From assembly GCA_047495785.1 (NCBI GenBank), contig JBLDXI010000006.1, forward strand, positions 1-64,000: a DNA stretch of 64,000 nucleotides. Reading direction: 5' to 3'. A model generated the notes under the pieces. It was given only the letters and a program-made list of their open reading frames with translations. It did not search any database and had not been told where the DNA came from. Numbering within the stretch: position 1 is the stretch's first letter; each line of letters starts with the position of its first letter. A program made the translations under genes and the position numbers. Below, in pieces: positions 41,174-52,600 of this stretch. This DNA is from Lepidodermella squamata. Lineage: Eukaryota > Gastrotricha.

Positions 41174-42240
41174 TTGAAAAATCAGAAATTTATTGTCAAA
41201 TCAAGTTCACAATTTCGTGCAAGCGTAATAGGCCTCAATTATTTCTGGTGGAGTGAGGGCGACATCATAAATCATCAAACACGCGGCCGCATCACCCTCT
41301 CGAAAATTGTCCATGCCCCAGAAAAACCGGCCCATGTGAAAACCCATAGAGAAAAAATGACCAGAGAAAGCACTCAAGCTAAAATTTCTAAATCCTCATT
41401 TTAATTCAAAGTTGACTTTCTCAAAACGGATATCTCCGTTTTCATCCAAATTTTGCATGCCTATAGAACGCGAGTTGCTCTTTCACGTGGTATAAGATTT
41501 GAGGTGGGCAACCCAACCGTTGTTACGATACAAAAACCTCGCTTTCACTATGGTTTTACTTATTTTGATGATATCAAGACTGAGCAGCAATTGCCCACCT
41601 CAAATCTTATACCACGTGAAAGAGCAGCTCGCGTTCTATAGGCATGCAAAATTTGGATGAAAACGGAGATATCCGTTTTGAGAGCGCACTTCTATAATAA
41701 TGGAGATCAATATTTTAGCTTGAGTGCTTACTCTGGTCATTTTTTTCTCTATGTGAAAACCATAGCCGTGATTTGCAGCGGCATTAGCCACAATCTCGTG
41801 AAATCTCGGCTGTCCAATCAGGCCGTATTTTGAATAAACTGAAACGATTGATGTTTCAATTTCAAACGTTACAGCAATAAATTGCCATGGTTCGTCCGAA
41901 GGTAGAACGTGGTTACTCAGGACTTGGTTCAACGCAATCAATCTCACTGTCTTTTGAGCTGCATTGTACGCTATTCGAAACGTATTTGTATCGTGCTTGC
42001 TGATCGAAACCCAAAAATTCCGTAAAATCGATCATCGTCTAAATGGCTTGGTTTCAGAAACAAAGAAACCGTAAACGACTTGGACCTCATAGGCCAAGCG
42101 TCATCAGGCCGGTAGATCAGGCAAGTTGGGGACTTGCCTTTTATGAGGCCAAAATTCGGCTTATCCAAAGGACCGATTCCGAAGCTGGGTGGGCTTTTAT
42201 CATCGGGCTTCTGCGACCGTTGCAAACCGTATCGTCCGCT
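41174..42240 (-). pseudogene. partial duplicate of the LamG-encoding last exon (ankyrin gene), split by a foldback element
   Basis: Close copy of about 45,757-46,370. It retains LamG coding segments (SFTVSLFLKPSHLDDDRFYG; ALNQVLSNHVLP; GLIGQPRFHEIVANA) but lacks the upstream Sushi and ankyrin regions. A small rearrangement near 42,000 shifts the frame, and a 401-bp foldback element interrupts it. It is therefore a fragment pseudogene. Same orientation as the parent; the two copies bracket the GPCR gene. Confidence 0.85.
41348..41750. mobile_element. foldback element (MITE-like) with ~165-bp inverted arms and 13-15-bp target duplication
   Basis: The ends read AGAGAAAAAATGACCAGAG (left) and its near-exact complement (right). 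The arms stay complementary, with differences near 41,390-41,420, up to a loop of about 80 nt. Flanks carry ATGTGAAAACCCATAG (left) and ATGTGAAAACCATAG (right). The uninterrupted paralogue at about 45,910-45,925 has this sequence once, so it serves as an empty site. Confidence 0.88.
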
Positions 42241-43119
42241 TTGGATTTGATTTGATTTGAATTAGACCCTATTGTACGTGATTTAGATTTATAATGATTA
42301 ATTTACGCGGAACGACCTTCTGATTAGACTGATTTTGATTTACCGAAAGGGATGCAATCGAAAAACTTGAAATCACGGATGCCGCTAAACTAAGATCTTT
42401 CCGCCTTTTTGATAGAAATTCGCTTTGGAGAGGGACAGCAGTTTCCAATTCGGGCGAATTTAGAATTTTCGAAGCCCTCGCAGCTCGCAGATTGGTGAAA
42501 ATCTTGATGTTGAAATTTATCGGAGTCAATGATTTGATTTGATTGGTTTAGTTCCGTAAAAGAGGGACATTGATTGATTCAGATTGATTGAAGGGGGTCA
42601 GTGATTTAAGCTATAAAAATCAAATCCAAAACTCTGATAGTCCGATTATTTCCGCACAGCAGAGCTATACTGTTAACGTTAATTTCACCGTAATACATAC
42701 CTTGCAATCACGAAAAATCCCTGTCTCGAGTTCTATTGCAATCTCAATTCCAATATAGCCATAAGAGCTGTCCCCAAGAGTAATGGGGGATCGATAAACG
42801 TGGACAAATTTCTGAAGTATTTTGTGGAAGATCCCTCGCCACTTATGCATCCGGTAATTAAAATCCTTTTGACGTTGACTGCAGCCCACTCGGTCTCAGA
42901 TTTCGGAAGCCATTTCGTTTGATAGCAAATTTTTATTGCAAGCGTTGTCAATCAAATATGTTTCAATACTGAAATTCCATAAAAAAAATCTTGTAACTAC
43001 GTTCAAGTACTAAGTTCGTACTTGAACCAGACGCCGTGACTAAAAATCGCCATTAGCCACATTTTGCGGGCTCGCCGTCCCATTTTTCGCATTTCACCAC
43101 ATTTCAACATTAAAATACA
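42241..43119. other. upstream flank of the GPCR gene with TTTGATTTGA repeats; no gene seen
   Basis: TTTGATTTGATTTGA stretches at about 42,240-42,262 and 42,530-42,550 resemble the ends of the foldback element in RTK2 (60,093-60,555), suggesting an older, decayed copy. A 10-bp inverted repeat GTTCAAGTAC/GTACTTGAAC is near 43,002-43,027. The stretch presumably includes the GPCR promoter. Confidence 0.5.
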
Positions 43120-45393
43120 ATGTTTTTTCCTATTTCCGTGGCAATCAGTTTGCTTGCGATCTTCGGAAGGTTAACAACGTTCTCGGCGCCGGCTCCCGAT
43201 TTCTTCAACTCGCCCCCAAAAAATGCGACAAAAACTCTCATAATTCCGAATTTGCTCGGTTACCCAATAACAAACGCATGTAACATAACGTCTTATATGT
43301 TAGCCGATCATGTCAACTCGAGGCTTGACTTTTTGCCCAACTATCTTGTCAAATTTGTTCCTGGCAACAGCCGAGCTGCCAATCAACAACTAATCCAGAT
43401 AATGGAACGGACCAGCTATCCAAGCAACACCTACATCGCTCCTATCATTACGGGGCCTGATGCCACCTGTGAAGAGGTAGCTAGAACCCTTCGGGGTATG
43501 CAAACTATTCTCTACTCGCCAACGTGCGGAGGGCCGATTTTAGTCTCACGCCGGCCTGTCGATTTTAACAACATGTTCTCGACGTCCTCCCCGACCGAAC
43601 GCTACATCTACGCCGGGCTGGAGGTAATGAAAAACATTGGAAAATGGAAAGAGGTCGCTATAGTCTATAGCACGCAATCTCGTAATTTTGAGGTCTTAGC
43701 CAGGTCCTATTTCGACCTGTTTGAGGCTAATGGGATCACCGTCAAACAGTTCATCTACTCCTCCAGCACGCTCAACATATCAACGGACGAATGGACGGCT
43801 TTGCGCGATACTGTTCGAATTATAGCTACCGTACTGCCAGGAAATGAAGATTGTCGTAGATTTCTTTGCTTAGCTTGGCAATATGGCATCAGACCTCCAC
43901 GCTACGCTTTCATTTTATGGAACACGCCCTGCCTGACTAGTTCCATTGACCCAACAACACCGCCCGTCTTTTCGTGGTGTGACCAGGCCATTTTCGATAA
44001 ACAGCTTGAAGGTTCCTTCTCCATAGGTATTTCGGTTAATAGCAGCACCGCGCCAACTTCTTTCGGATACTACGGGCCTGATCTTGATGCTGAACTGGTG
44101 CGAAGGGTGAACAATAAAACCTACGAAGACTATTTCCAGCGCTACGTTTGCCACGACGCTTTGATGGCGACTTTAATAACGCTTGACGAGGCTGAGAAAA
44201 CTTTGAACGCAAACTATTCGCTGACATTGAGCGATTTTGCCGATCCGCGTTACCGCAAACTGGTAAACGTTGTAGTTAACGCAACGGCTGGCTGGGTTGA
44301 TTATTCCGGTCTCCGAACTGGTAGGACTAAGAAAGACACCAACGGCTATGGAAATGAAAATATGTTGATTCTTCAAGCTCAAGGCCGGTTCCAGAGACTT
44401 GTAGTCGAGATTCAATATTTCAGCAAAATGGCGCCAAAAGTCTACGAAGCTAAATATTGGAACACTCCCTATTGGCCGGCGGGAAAGCCTGCCAAAGATC
44501 TTACTCACATAGAAGCTCGGCTACAATACTGCGGCGCTCGAATTTATGGCCCAGCAATAGGTCTAGCCTTAGTCATTTCAATTTCTCAAATTGTCCTTTA
44601 CACGAAATCTAGTAACAGAGAAGTATTTTTCGGAAATTTGAAAAAAATGGTGGTCCTCCTAAGTTGTTTGATTCTGAACGCTTCAGCTGTTTTCTTCGTC
44701 GCTGGTCGCGACTTTGCGATGGAAATCGAGTGCAAACTAATGCCACTTTTGACTGTCATTAGCCTTTCGCCCCTAAATGGACTCATGTTCTCGCAAATGA
44801 TAGCTTACAGCAAGCTAATCAAACTTAAAATAGCAAAATCAGATGTCAAATCTGATCAAAATCCTCTCCGTGCTAAAAAAATTGTTCTCCTCGAAAGTGA
44901 TCCTGTCAAAACTTCAAAAATAATTTCCATGATATGGCTTAGTTCTGTTCTACCCAGCTTGGTCACCCTTGTCGTTTGGCTGCTCTTGGATCCCCCGAAA
45001 TTGTTCTTCAAAAAAGGTCCACTGTTGTTCGATGAAATAGCCGATACCTATTATACAAACGATTTGATCAATTGCAAATCTCCCGATTTTTCTCTCGTTT
45101 GGTTAGTCATCCTGTTGGTTCTACATTTTCTTCAACTGTTGCTAGCGAACTTCTTCTCGCTCGGCATCAATCGACGAAAAATGCCGGCCAACTTGACTTT
45201 TTTGATGAACATGTTCCGCCTGGCGGCTGTTTTCGCCCTAACCTTCGCAGCTGGCAGTGTTTTAGCTGTGATCGTGGTGTCACACGTGCAGACGCCTTGC
45301 ATTGAAAAGGCCATGGTTGCATTTTGCGAACTTATCTATTCGGCTGTAATTGCCCTGGTTCTGTTTTTCCCTGCCAAACAAGGCAGAAACTAA
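43120..45393 (+). CDS. class C (GABA-B-like) G-protein-coupled receptor, intronless
   Basis: A 757-aa single-exon protein. Signal peptide (about 1-22: FPISVAISLLAIFGRL). A large extracellular periplasmic-binding-type (ANF-receptor) ligand domain at about 40-460 (ATCEEVARTLRGMQTILYSP; WKEVAIVYSTQSRNFEVL), with several N-glycosylation sites. Seven hydrophobic spans follow at about 475-735 (for example GPAIGLALVISISQIVL, VVLLSCLILNASAVFFV, LVWLVILLVLHFLQLLL), with a short cytoplasmic tail. There is no nine-Cys linker domain before the first span, as in GABA-B receptors and unlike metabotropic glutamate receptors. It would couple an extracellular ligand to G proteins; ligand unknown. Intronless in an intron-rich locus, so it may be a retrocopy or belong to an intronless family. 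It is transcribed convergently with the ankyrin gene. Confidence 0.82.
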   Translation: MFFPISVAISLLAIFGRLTTFSAPAPDFFNSPPKNATKTLIIPNLLGYPITNACNITSYMLADHVNSRLDFLPNYLVKFVPGNSRAANQQLIQIMERTSYPSNTYIAPIITGPDATCEEVARTLRGMQTILYSPTCGGPILVSRRPVDFNNMFSTSSPTERYIYAGLEVMKNIGKWKEVAIVYSTQSRNFEVLARSYFDLFEANGITVKQFIYSSSTLNISTDEWTALRDTVRIIATVLPGNEDCRRFLCLAWQYGIRPPRYAFILWNTPCLTSSIDPTTPPVFSWCDQAIFDKQLEGSFSIGISVNSSTAPTSFGYYGPDLDAELVRRVNNKTYEDYFQRYVCHDALMATLITLDEAEKTLNANYSLTLSDFADPRYRKLVNVVVNATAGWVDYSGLRTGRTKKDTNGYGNENMLILQAQGRFQRLVVEIQYFSKMAPKVYEAKYWNTPYWPAGKPAKDLTHIEARLQYCGARIYGPAIGLALVISISQIVLYTKSSNREVFFGNLKKMVVLLSCLILNASAVFFVAGRDFAMEIECKLMPLLTVISLSPLNGLMFSQMIAYSKLIKLKIAKSDVKSDQNPLRAKKIVLLESDPVKTSKIISMIWLSSVLPSLVTLVVWLLLDPPKLFFKKGPLLFDEIADTYYTNDLINCKSPDFSLVWLVILLVLHFLQLLLANFFSLGINRRKMPANLTFLMNMFRLAAVFALTFAAGSVLAVIVVSHVQTPCIEKAMVAFCELIYSAVIALVLFFPAKQGRN

Positions 45394-45781
45394 CGGTGTA
45401 GAAAGTGTCAAACCAGATCGCACTGTCTGGAAGGTTGGGCACTGGAGAGATGATTGTTTGTTCGTTGATTTGGAGTTTTTAACTTTATATTGGATGCGAT
45501 TGGTTGCGAAATTCACGCCTGAAAAGGCCCAGACACTAGAAATCTCAATTCAGGCTTAAAAATCTGCAACCGACACACGCAGCGAGGATAAATAATATGT
45601 TCATAAGTGCAGAAAATCATACACAAATCAGAATAAATTAGCCCGTTCGCCACCATTGTTTAACGGGTCCCCAATACGTCATCTTGACGACATCCTAATG
45701 ATCCTAATGAAAAAATTCGGAAATAACAACTAACTCCATACGTCCTACTTTGAAAATCTGAAATTTATTGTCAAATCAAGT
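45394..45781. other. intergenic between convergent GPCR and ankyrin/LamG genes
   Basis: Contains the 3' flanks of both genes. The part from about 45,570 is homologous to the sequence around 40,620-41,180, part of the duplicated 3' end. No gene seen. Confidence 0.5.
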
Positions 45782-48700
45782 TCACAATTTCGTGCAAGCG
45801 TAATATGCCTCAATTATTTCCGGTGGCGTGAGGGCAACGTCATAAATCATCAAACACGCGGCCGCATCACCCTCTCGAAAATTGTCCATGCCCCAGAAAA
45901 ACCGGCCCATGTGAAAACCATAGCCGTGGTTGGTCGCAGCATTAGCCACAATCTCGTGAAATCTCGGCTGTCCAATCAGGCCGTATTTCGAATAAACTGA
46001 AACGACTGATGTTTCAATTTCAAACGTTACAGCAATAAATTGCCATGGTTCGTCCGTTGGTAGAACGTGGTTACTCAGGACTTGGTTCAACGCAATCAAT
46101 CTCACTGTCTTTTGAGCTGCATTGTACGCTATTCGAAACGTATTTGTATCGTGCTTGCTGATGTAAGCTCGGAAGCCGAAAATTCCGTAAAATCGATCAT
46201 CGTCCAAGTGGCTTGGTTTCAGAAACAAAGAAACCGTGAACGACCTGGACCTCATAGGCCAAGCGTCATCAGGCCGGTAGATCAGGCAAGTTGGGGACTT
46301 GCCCTTTATGAGGCCGAAATTCGGCTTATCCAGCGGCCCAATCCCCAAGCTGGGCGGGCTCTTATCATCACAGCTGAAAGCATCCCGGCCATTACCGGAG
46401 ATATCGAAAGTTCTCAGGGTTAAATCAATGTTGTTCATCGGGTAAAAGGCAACCAAATTGCTGACCCTAGGCCATCGCGATACCGGAATCTCCAGTGTAG
46501 TCGGAATGTTCAACGCCATCGCCGTACAACATTGAGTTGTAGATGTTCCACTTGGCGCGCTTTTGAATCTAGCGAAATGCACTGGCTTGGGATTGATTTC
46601 GAGTGACATCGCAGCATTTGCCATTACAGTGCGTAAAGCTGACCTGCGAGTAGACGTCCTTGCTATTCGTTCCGACGATTCGATGCCAAACCATGAAATT
46701 CGCGTAGCTGTAGTCCACTTAGCAGTCGTTTTCGCTGTTGTTCGTGATTTTGTAACTGGTGCTGATTGAGAAGACGAATCGCCATCAACTTCATGGAACC
46801 CTTGAAAAGTTTCAGTCGGAATCGGTTTTGTCGTTTCAGTAGAAGTAGTAGCTGTAGTGGTCGTAGAGGTCGTAGTGGTACTAGTCGTTATTGTAGTTGT
46901 GGCTGTGGCAGTTAGCGTTGTTTTCGCTGAGGTAGATGTTGGCACTGTTGAAGTCGACGTCGTCCTTTTGCTACTTGTCAGCTTTGTTTTTGAGCAATAT
47001 CCATCAATGGTCCACTCGCCTTCCATGGTACACGTGATCAGACCGGGCCCTACAATATGATAACCACTTTTGCATCGAATCAACCCAGTCGCACCCAAGC
47101 AGCGGCTCGAAATCCTGAAATATCCGTTCGCAATCATAACCATCTCCATTTTCGGGCAAAACAAAACTATCAAGGAAGAATTTAAGTTTTTTTTCCGAAA
47201 TTTTCTGAATTGCACACTCACGCTTTGTCGTATTGTTGTAGTCGTCAAGCGAATTTCCACATAAATCTGGTTTATCGATCGCACATTTGCCCGACTTAAG
47301 AAGAGCAGCGTAAATTGCATGCCGCCCGTTCAATTTCGACCTTTGAAGTGGTAACAGGCCATCGGAATCGTACTTGTTACAATCGACCCCGTATCGCGTT
47401 AGCAGAAGATCGAGAATTCGCACATCGCGATCTATTGCCAAACTCAACAGTGACTTGCCAGTATCATCTTCGTGATTCAGCACTTGTTGCAAGGTGGGTT
47501 TAGTCAACTTAGCTAACATCTCATCTAAAACCTGGACGTCAACCATTGGAAGGGCAGCGTGAAATGGTGTTCGACTATGAACGTCCAAATCTAGCGCATG
47601 AGACTGATTTTTCACGAGAAGAAGTTGTGCCAATTTCCAGTTTTGATTAAAAACAGCTAGATGTAAAACACTGCCACTGGAGGACTTGGACGCGGCTCCG
47701 TTCTTATCGGCATCTAAAATAGCTGCAATAACATCGAAATTTCCGAGTTGGATCGCGTATTCTAAGCAGGTTCGTCCTAGATTGTCCTTCAGCGCAAAGT
47801 CCAAATGATTGCCGAATTTTCGGATAAATTCCGCATTAGTCGCATCAACAGCGATGTGAACTAAACTTTGACCATCGCTATTCTTCAACAAAGGATTAGC
47901 TCGAGCTGTATGGATGAGGTATGAGATGAAACGGGGAGATTTCTTCTCAAGAACAGCGACCATCAGAGGGGTAACACCTTGTATTATCGTTTTGGCATCA
48001 ACATCGTTGAAAATCTTGTTCTTCGACGTTAACAAGTGGTTGAATGTTGAGCCATCTCTTGCTAGATGTAACGCGGTATAGCCCCTTTGCTCAACAGCCG
48101 ATACGTTCGCACTAAATTGTTCACTCAATGTATCAGCTAAGCCTCGAGCATTATTCGAAATGGCGAGTAGAAAAGCTGTGAAGCCTCGATTATCAGCTAT
48201 ATCTATAACATGATCACCTGGACCTGTAACAAACTAGCGATGAATCACTCTGACATAGGTACTATGTAAAGGCTCACCTGATAGAATTTCAATCAGCTCA
48301 TGATCAGTTTTCCTTCTTTCCAACGAATCCTGGCCAAACATATCAGCTCCTCTTGCTAAGGCATGAATCGGAGTCCCTCCGCTGTTATCTCTAACATCAA
48401 CTGCAATGCCCGCTTCGATGAAGTATCTAGCAAAAGTCGGATTCCTCAAATTCGTCGCAAGATGTAGTGGAGTTCCTCGAATCGATCGATCCTGATCATT
48501 CGGGTAGACGCAAGTCGCCTCCCCGAAACCATGATCGGGCGCAGGCAGCATTTCCAAAGCTGTTACGATAAAATCTTTCGAATTCCCGGCAACAGCGTAA
48601 CAAGCCGGGGTTTGACCGGACGCGTCTTGGGAACTTGAGTTGAAAAAGTACCAAAAATCGTTGAGGAAATCTGCAAAATTGTGCTCAGCCGCTAGGTGGC

Positions 48701-49385
48701 TCAATGTTCGGCCGGTTGGATCGCAGCCCGCTACGGAGAGGTCCGGTTGCTTTGCAAGCATGATTTTAACCATGTCCCATCGCTTACTCAGCAGAGCGTA
48801 ATGAATGGCTAGTAAACCATTTGAATCACAATGCTCTAGGGTCGAGTTATCCGTGAATTCTAGCAAGGAAGCTAACGTCTCTTGCTGGACAAAAGGACGA
48901 GGATGTGACGAATTCACGGCGTAAAAAATTGCGGTCCAGTTGTAGAGATACGGATTTTCGATAAAAACCGACGCATTTTTGCTGAGAAGTAGGCCAGTAA
49001 CTTCGGGCCTAGAGTGGTGGGCTGCCATCATAAGGGCAGTGAGACCATTCCGACTTCTGCAATTTATAGGCACATCGTCATGCAGCAAGATTTCGTTGAT
49101 AAAATCAAGCCGTTCCAGCTTAACCGCGAGATGAAGTGGCGTCCATCCTGTTTCATTGAATGATTCTACTACGGAATAGCCTTGCCGTTCAAAGTCGTTT
49201 AAAATTAGACGGAAATTGTTAAAATTATCGTTTTCGATTGATTCGAATATCTCATCCAGCTGCTCTTTGACGAGTGTTGGTTTGTTGCTCGAGATCGATA
49301 CGCAGTTTAGAGTCATGTTACTCGCACAGCTTTGTAAAACGAATGCACCAATGAGTATAATGCTAAAATAAAGCATTTTAACCAT
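45782..49385 (-). CDS. secreted ankyrin-repeat / Sushi / Thr-rich / LamG-like protein, three exons
   Basis: Exons 49,385-48,278, 48,223-47,222 and 47,166-45,782 join in frame (both phase 1) across 54- and 55-nt GT-AG introns (donors GTGAGC, GTGAGT), giving 1,164 aa. Residues 1-20 form a signal peptide (MLYFSIILIGAFVLQSCA). Residues about 70-700 are ankyrin repeats (GWTPLHLAVKLERLDF, GLTALMMAAHH, GTPLHLATNLRN, GYTALHLARDG). Residues about 704-760 form a Sushi/CCP module (FCPKMEMVMIANGYF, CKSGYHIVGPGLITC, EWTIDGYC). Residues about 765-815 are a Thr/Ser-rich mucin-like linker. Residues about 935-1,160 form a concanavalin-like/LamG domain (FTVSLFLKPSHLDDDRFYG; PWQFIAVTFE). No membrane span, so predicted secreted. 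Ankyrin repeats are normally intracellular, so a secretory context is unusual. The Sushi frame switch is explained by the 55-nt intron. Confidence 0.8.
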
Positions 49386-49600
49386 ACGACAAACAAATAA
49401 ACAGTCGCCGCATTTTCGCTAACAAAAAGCTAACAAAAATGATGCTTTATTTAAGATTTGATGGCTTATTGATAAGCAGTGTGGTGATAAACAGTCTATA
49501 CTATACGAAATGAAGTGCAAGCATAAACATGCGCGGCCTGCTAAAAAACAAGTTCGCATCACATTTCCCAAAAATTTAAAATGTACATCCATTTTAGATT

Positions 49601-52600
49601 TTAATAATTAGCTGCAATGATGTATTCCAGTTCTTGAAACGATGGGCGGTCACTCGGTGATTCCAACCAGCATTTTGTCATCACATTCTCGTAGAAAGGC
49701 TCGGGACATTTCCGCGGTTTTTCCAGCACCTTACCAGTCGTTATTCGAACTACCACTGAGGAAGTATCCAATCCTTCATACGGGATCGATTTGCACTCTA
49801 CACGCAATACATTTATTGGAGAAATATAGAGACAGTTAAGTGTTACCTGAAAACACTTCCCATATTGTCACGCCGAAACACCAAACATCGCTTTTCGGGC
49901 CGAATTTCATCTGCTCGATAGCTTCAGGAGGGTACCATCGGATCGGTATCAGCAATTGACCACCACTGTTTTGCAGCTTGTAGTAAACATTATCGGTGTC
50001 GAGGATGCGCGACATTCCGAAATCGCTTATTTTCAAGACGAAATCTTCTGAGACCAGGACGTTCCTGCAAGCAAGGTCTCGGTGGAGGCAGTTTTTCGAC
50101 GAAAGGTAGGCCATGCCACGGCAGATCTGGAGGCAGTAGTCGATAAGCCCCGCTTCAGTCCGGTCATCGTCTGTTTTCTTCAGAAATTGATCCAGGCTGC
50201 CTTTTGCCATGAACGGAGCGACAATGCATGGTTGGCCGTTAATAGCAGCTACTCCAATTAACGGCAAAACATTATGATGAGAGAAATCTTTCATTATAAG
50301 AGCTTCTTTCATGAAATCGGTCAACTTTGTTACAGACCCTGGCTTGACACTCTTGATTGCGATCATCATGCTCGTATTATCGGTGTCTTTGAGGCTGGCT
50401 CGATGAACGGAGCCGAACTGGCCCTCACCAACGTAATCGTGCAATTCGATCCTTCCTGGTTGAATGTTGATCGGTTTGAACAGCTCAATGAGTTCATCTG
50501 CTTGCGGCAAGTCCTTCAAAAGACTGGATAGGTCGGCGATAGCTTCGATATAGTTCGATTCTTTGACGGAATGGTGGTCTAGCGGCATAGTTATTAGCCG
50601 TTTAATCAACTTTTTGGATCTTCTTTTGTGCCAAACCACTCCAATGACAATGAGAATTGCGATAATTGCCAAGACACCAAGAATAATGGCGATCAGAATG
50701 GCTGTTATTGTAAATTTTACTACTACCGATATTTTAGCCTGAGTCTAACCTGTAAAGCTCTGCTTATACGACATAGGTGTTGTTGTGCTTGGTTCTTGCA
50801 GCAGCTCTTCCTTAACTGTCGGAACTGTTGTCACTTCAAGGTCATCCTTTAAGTCCTTTATTTCCTCAATCTGATATAAATTATAGGGACAGGACTGATT
50901 CGCTGGAACAGTAAGACATCCGGCAGTTTGTTTGATTTTTTCACTCAGCGGAAAAATGTTCCTAAACTTGATAGGAAGTCCCTTCTCGCAAGATTGGTTG
51001 AGCTCTCCCAGGAAAATGCCAGCCTTGAACAAAGAGAAGTATACAGTTATAGACGAATTTTTAATGCATACCATAACGAATCTTTTGCTGAGCTGGGTTA
51101 CATAATCCCTTTCAATGAAGAGCAACAAAGTGGCACCGAGCCGCAAATCGCAGGCAGTAATTCTGTCAACCTTCGCTTTGAAGCACAGTACTTCTTCTGC
51201 TGATAGCTGCGAATTATCGGCACTTTTGGAGCAGTTAGATTGCGGTAACAACTTCCCAGTAACATAACGACTTTGACTATTTACACCTACGACATAAGCC
51301 TCATCATTCCATAGGACGTTCTTGTCGCAACAAGATGGCAGGCAAATGCTTCCTGGATTATCGGTGTCGTAAGTCCTCTTGTAACGAGCTACTTTGATAC
51401 CGTAATCTGTTGTCAGCGATGAATTTGCCATATCTATGCATGAAGAAGCGGTTATAATCACATTCTCGGCCAACCAAGCGCCTATGCAGTGCGATGTTAA
51501 GTAGTAGTCTATGAATGGAAAATATTTTCTGATACTGAAGTCTTCTTCATCTTCATCTTCATCATCTTCATCTTCATCATCTTCATCTTCATCATCTTCA
51601 TCTTCATCATCTTCATCTTCATCATCTTCATCTTCATCATCATCTTCATCTTCAAGAAGGTAAGGATGGATATAGCCGCATGTTGATTGATCTATGATGT
51701 ATCGCATTGCATCTTGAACGGCAAACAAGTCTTCCGATGCTAATTTAGCGTCATATATTGACAATCCAGCGATCGCATGACGCTTCGCTGTTGAGTTGAG
51801 AAGAACTCCGTCGGATGAGCCCACTGTGAATCCTGACGACTGAGGCCACCATATATGCGCCAATCCGTTTTTTGGCGGCATTTCAAGCGCGAAAACGAGG
51901 GTAAAATCGTTGAAAACTGTTAGCCAAATGGAATTCGGTTCTGCAGAAAACACAATGCCAATGAAAGTCCATTCCGATACAGGGAATATTCCAGGTGCCG
52001 CAATGATGCAAACACCAGGAAATTCAAAAACTAGCACGTCGGGGTACCTGTACCCTATGCTGACCGAATTCGGTTGGAAACCTAGAATCCTGATATCTTC
52101 CGGGTAATTTCGATCAGGCCGGAAGAAAAACGTTACAGTGAAGCCAGAGTTAGATCGAAGTGGAATCTTGAAATCGTTCACTTCGAAATCGAGATTTTCG
52201 CCACTGATCAACATACCCGCATATTGGAAAAGTTCGGAGCCAGATATGAATTTCTGATAAAGCGATTGAGTTAACAGACGACGAGGGCCGAAGTCATAAG
52301 CACCATGAAACCAAGACAGTGGCCAGAGGCCCACCAATGAGAAAGATCTTGGCATTGTGATTCCTGAGATTGTAGACATATCTATGAGGCGAGGATTAGG
52401 CTGGGATAAAACGCACGTTGACTTGCCGATAAGACAACGATACTATCATTTGATATTAAATCACTCAGCTCCTCTAGAACAGCCTCCTCGCTGAGATTAC
52501 CATTGAAAGGGTACGCTCGTTGGATGTCGCCAGCGAATGTCACGATCACACTGTTGCCAGCGCGCTTTTCCACTCTCGAAATGAACGAATCAGGCGGGCC

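Noticed and set aside
43915-44508. Minus-strand open frames under the GPCR
   Set aside because: Shadows of the strong plus-strand receptor frame, without domains of their own.
47004-47320. Apparent frameshift between the ankyrin frame and the Sushi/LamG frame
   Set aside because: A 55-nt phase-1 intron (47,167-47,221; donor GTGAGT, acceptor TTGATAG) joins the frames perfectly and restores the first Sushi cysteine, so no frameshift is needed.
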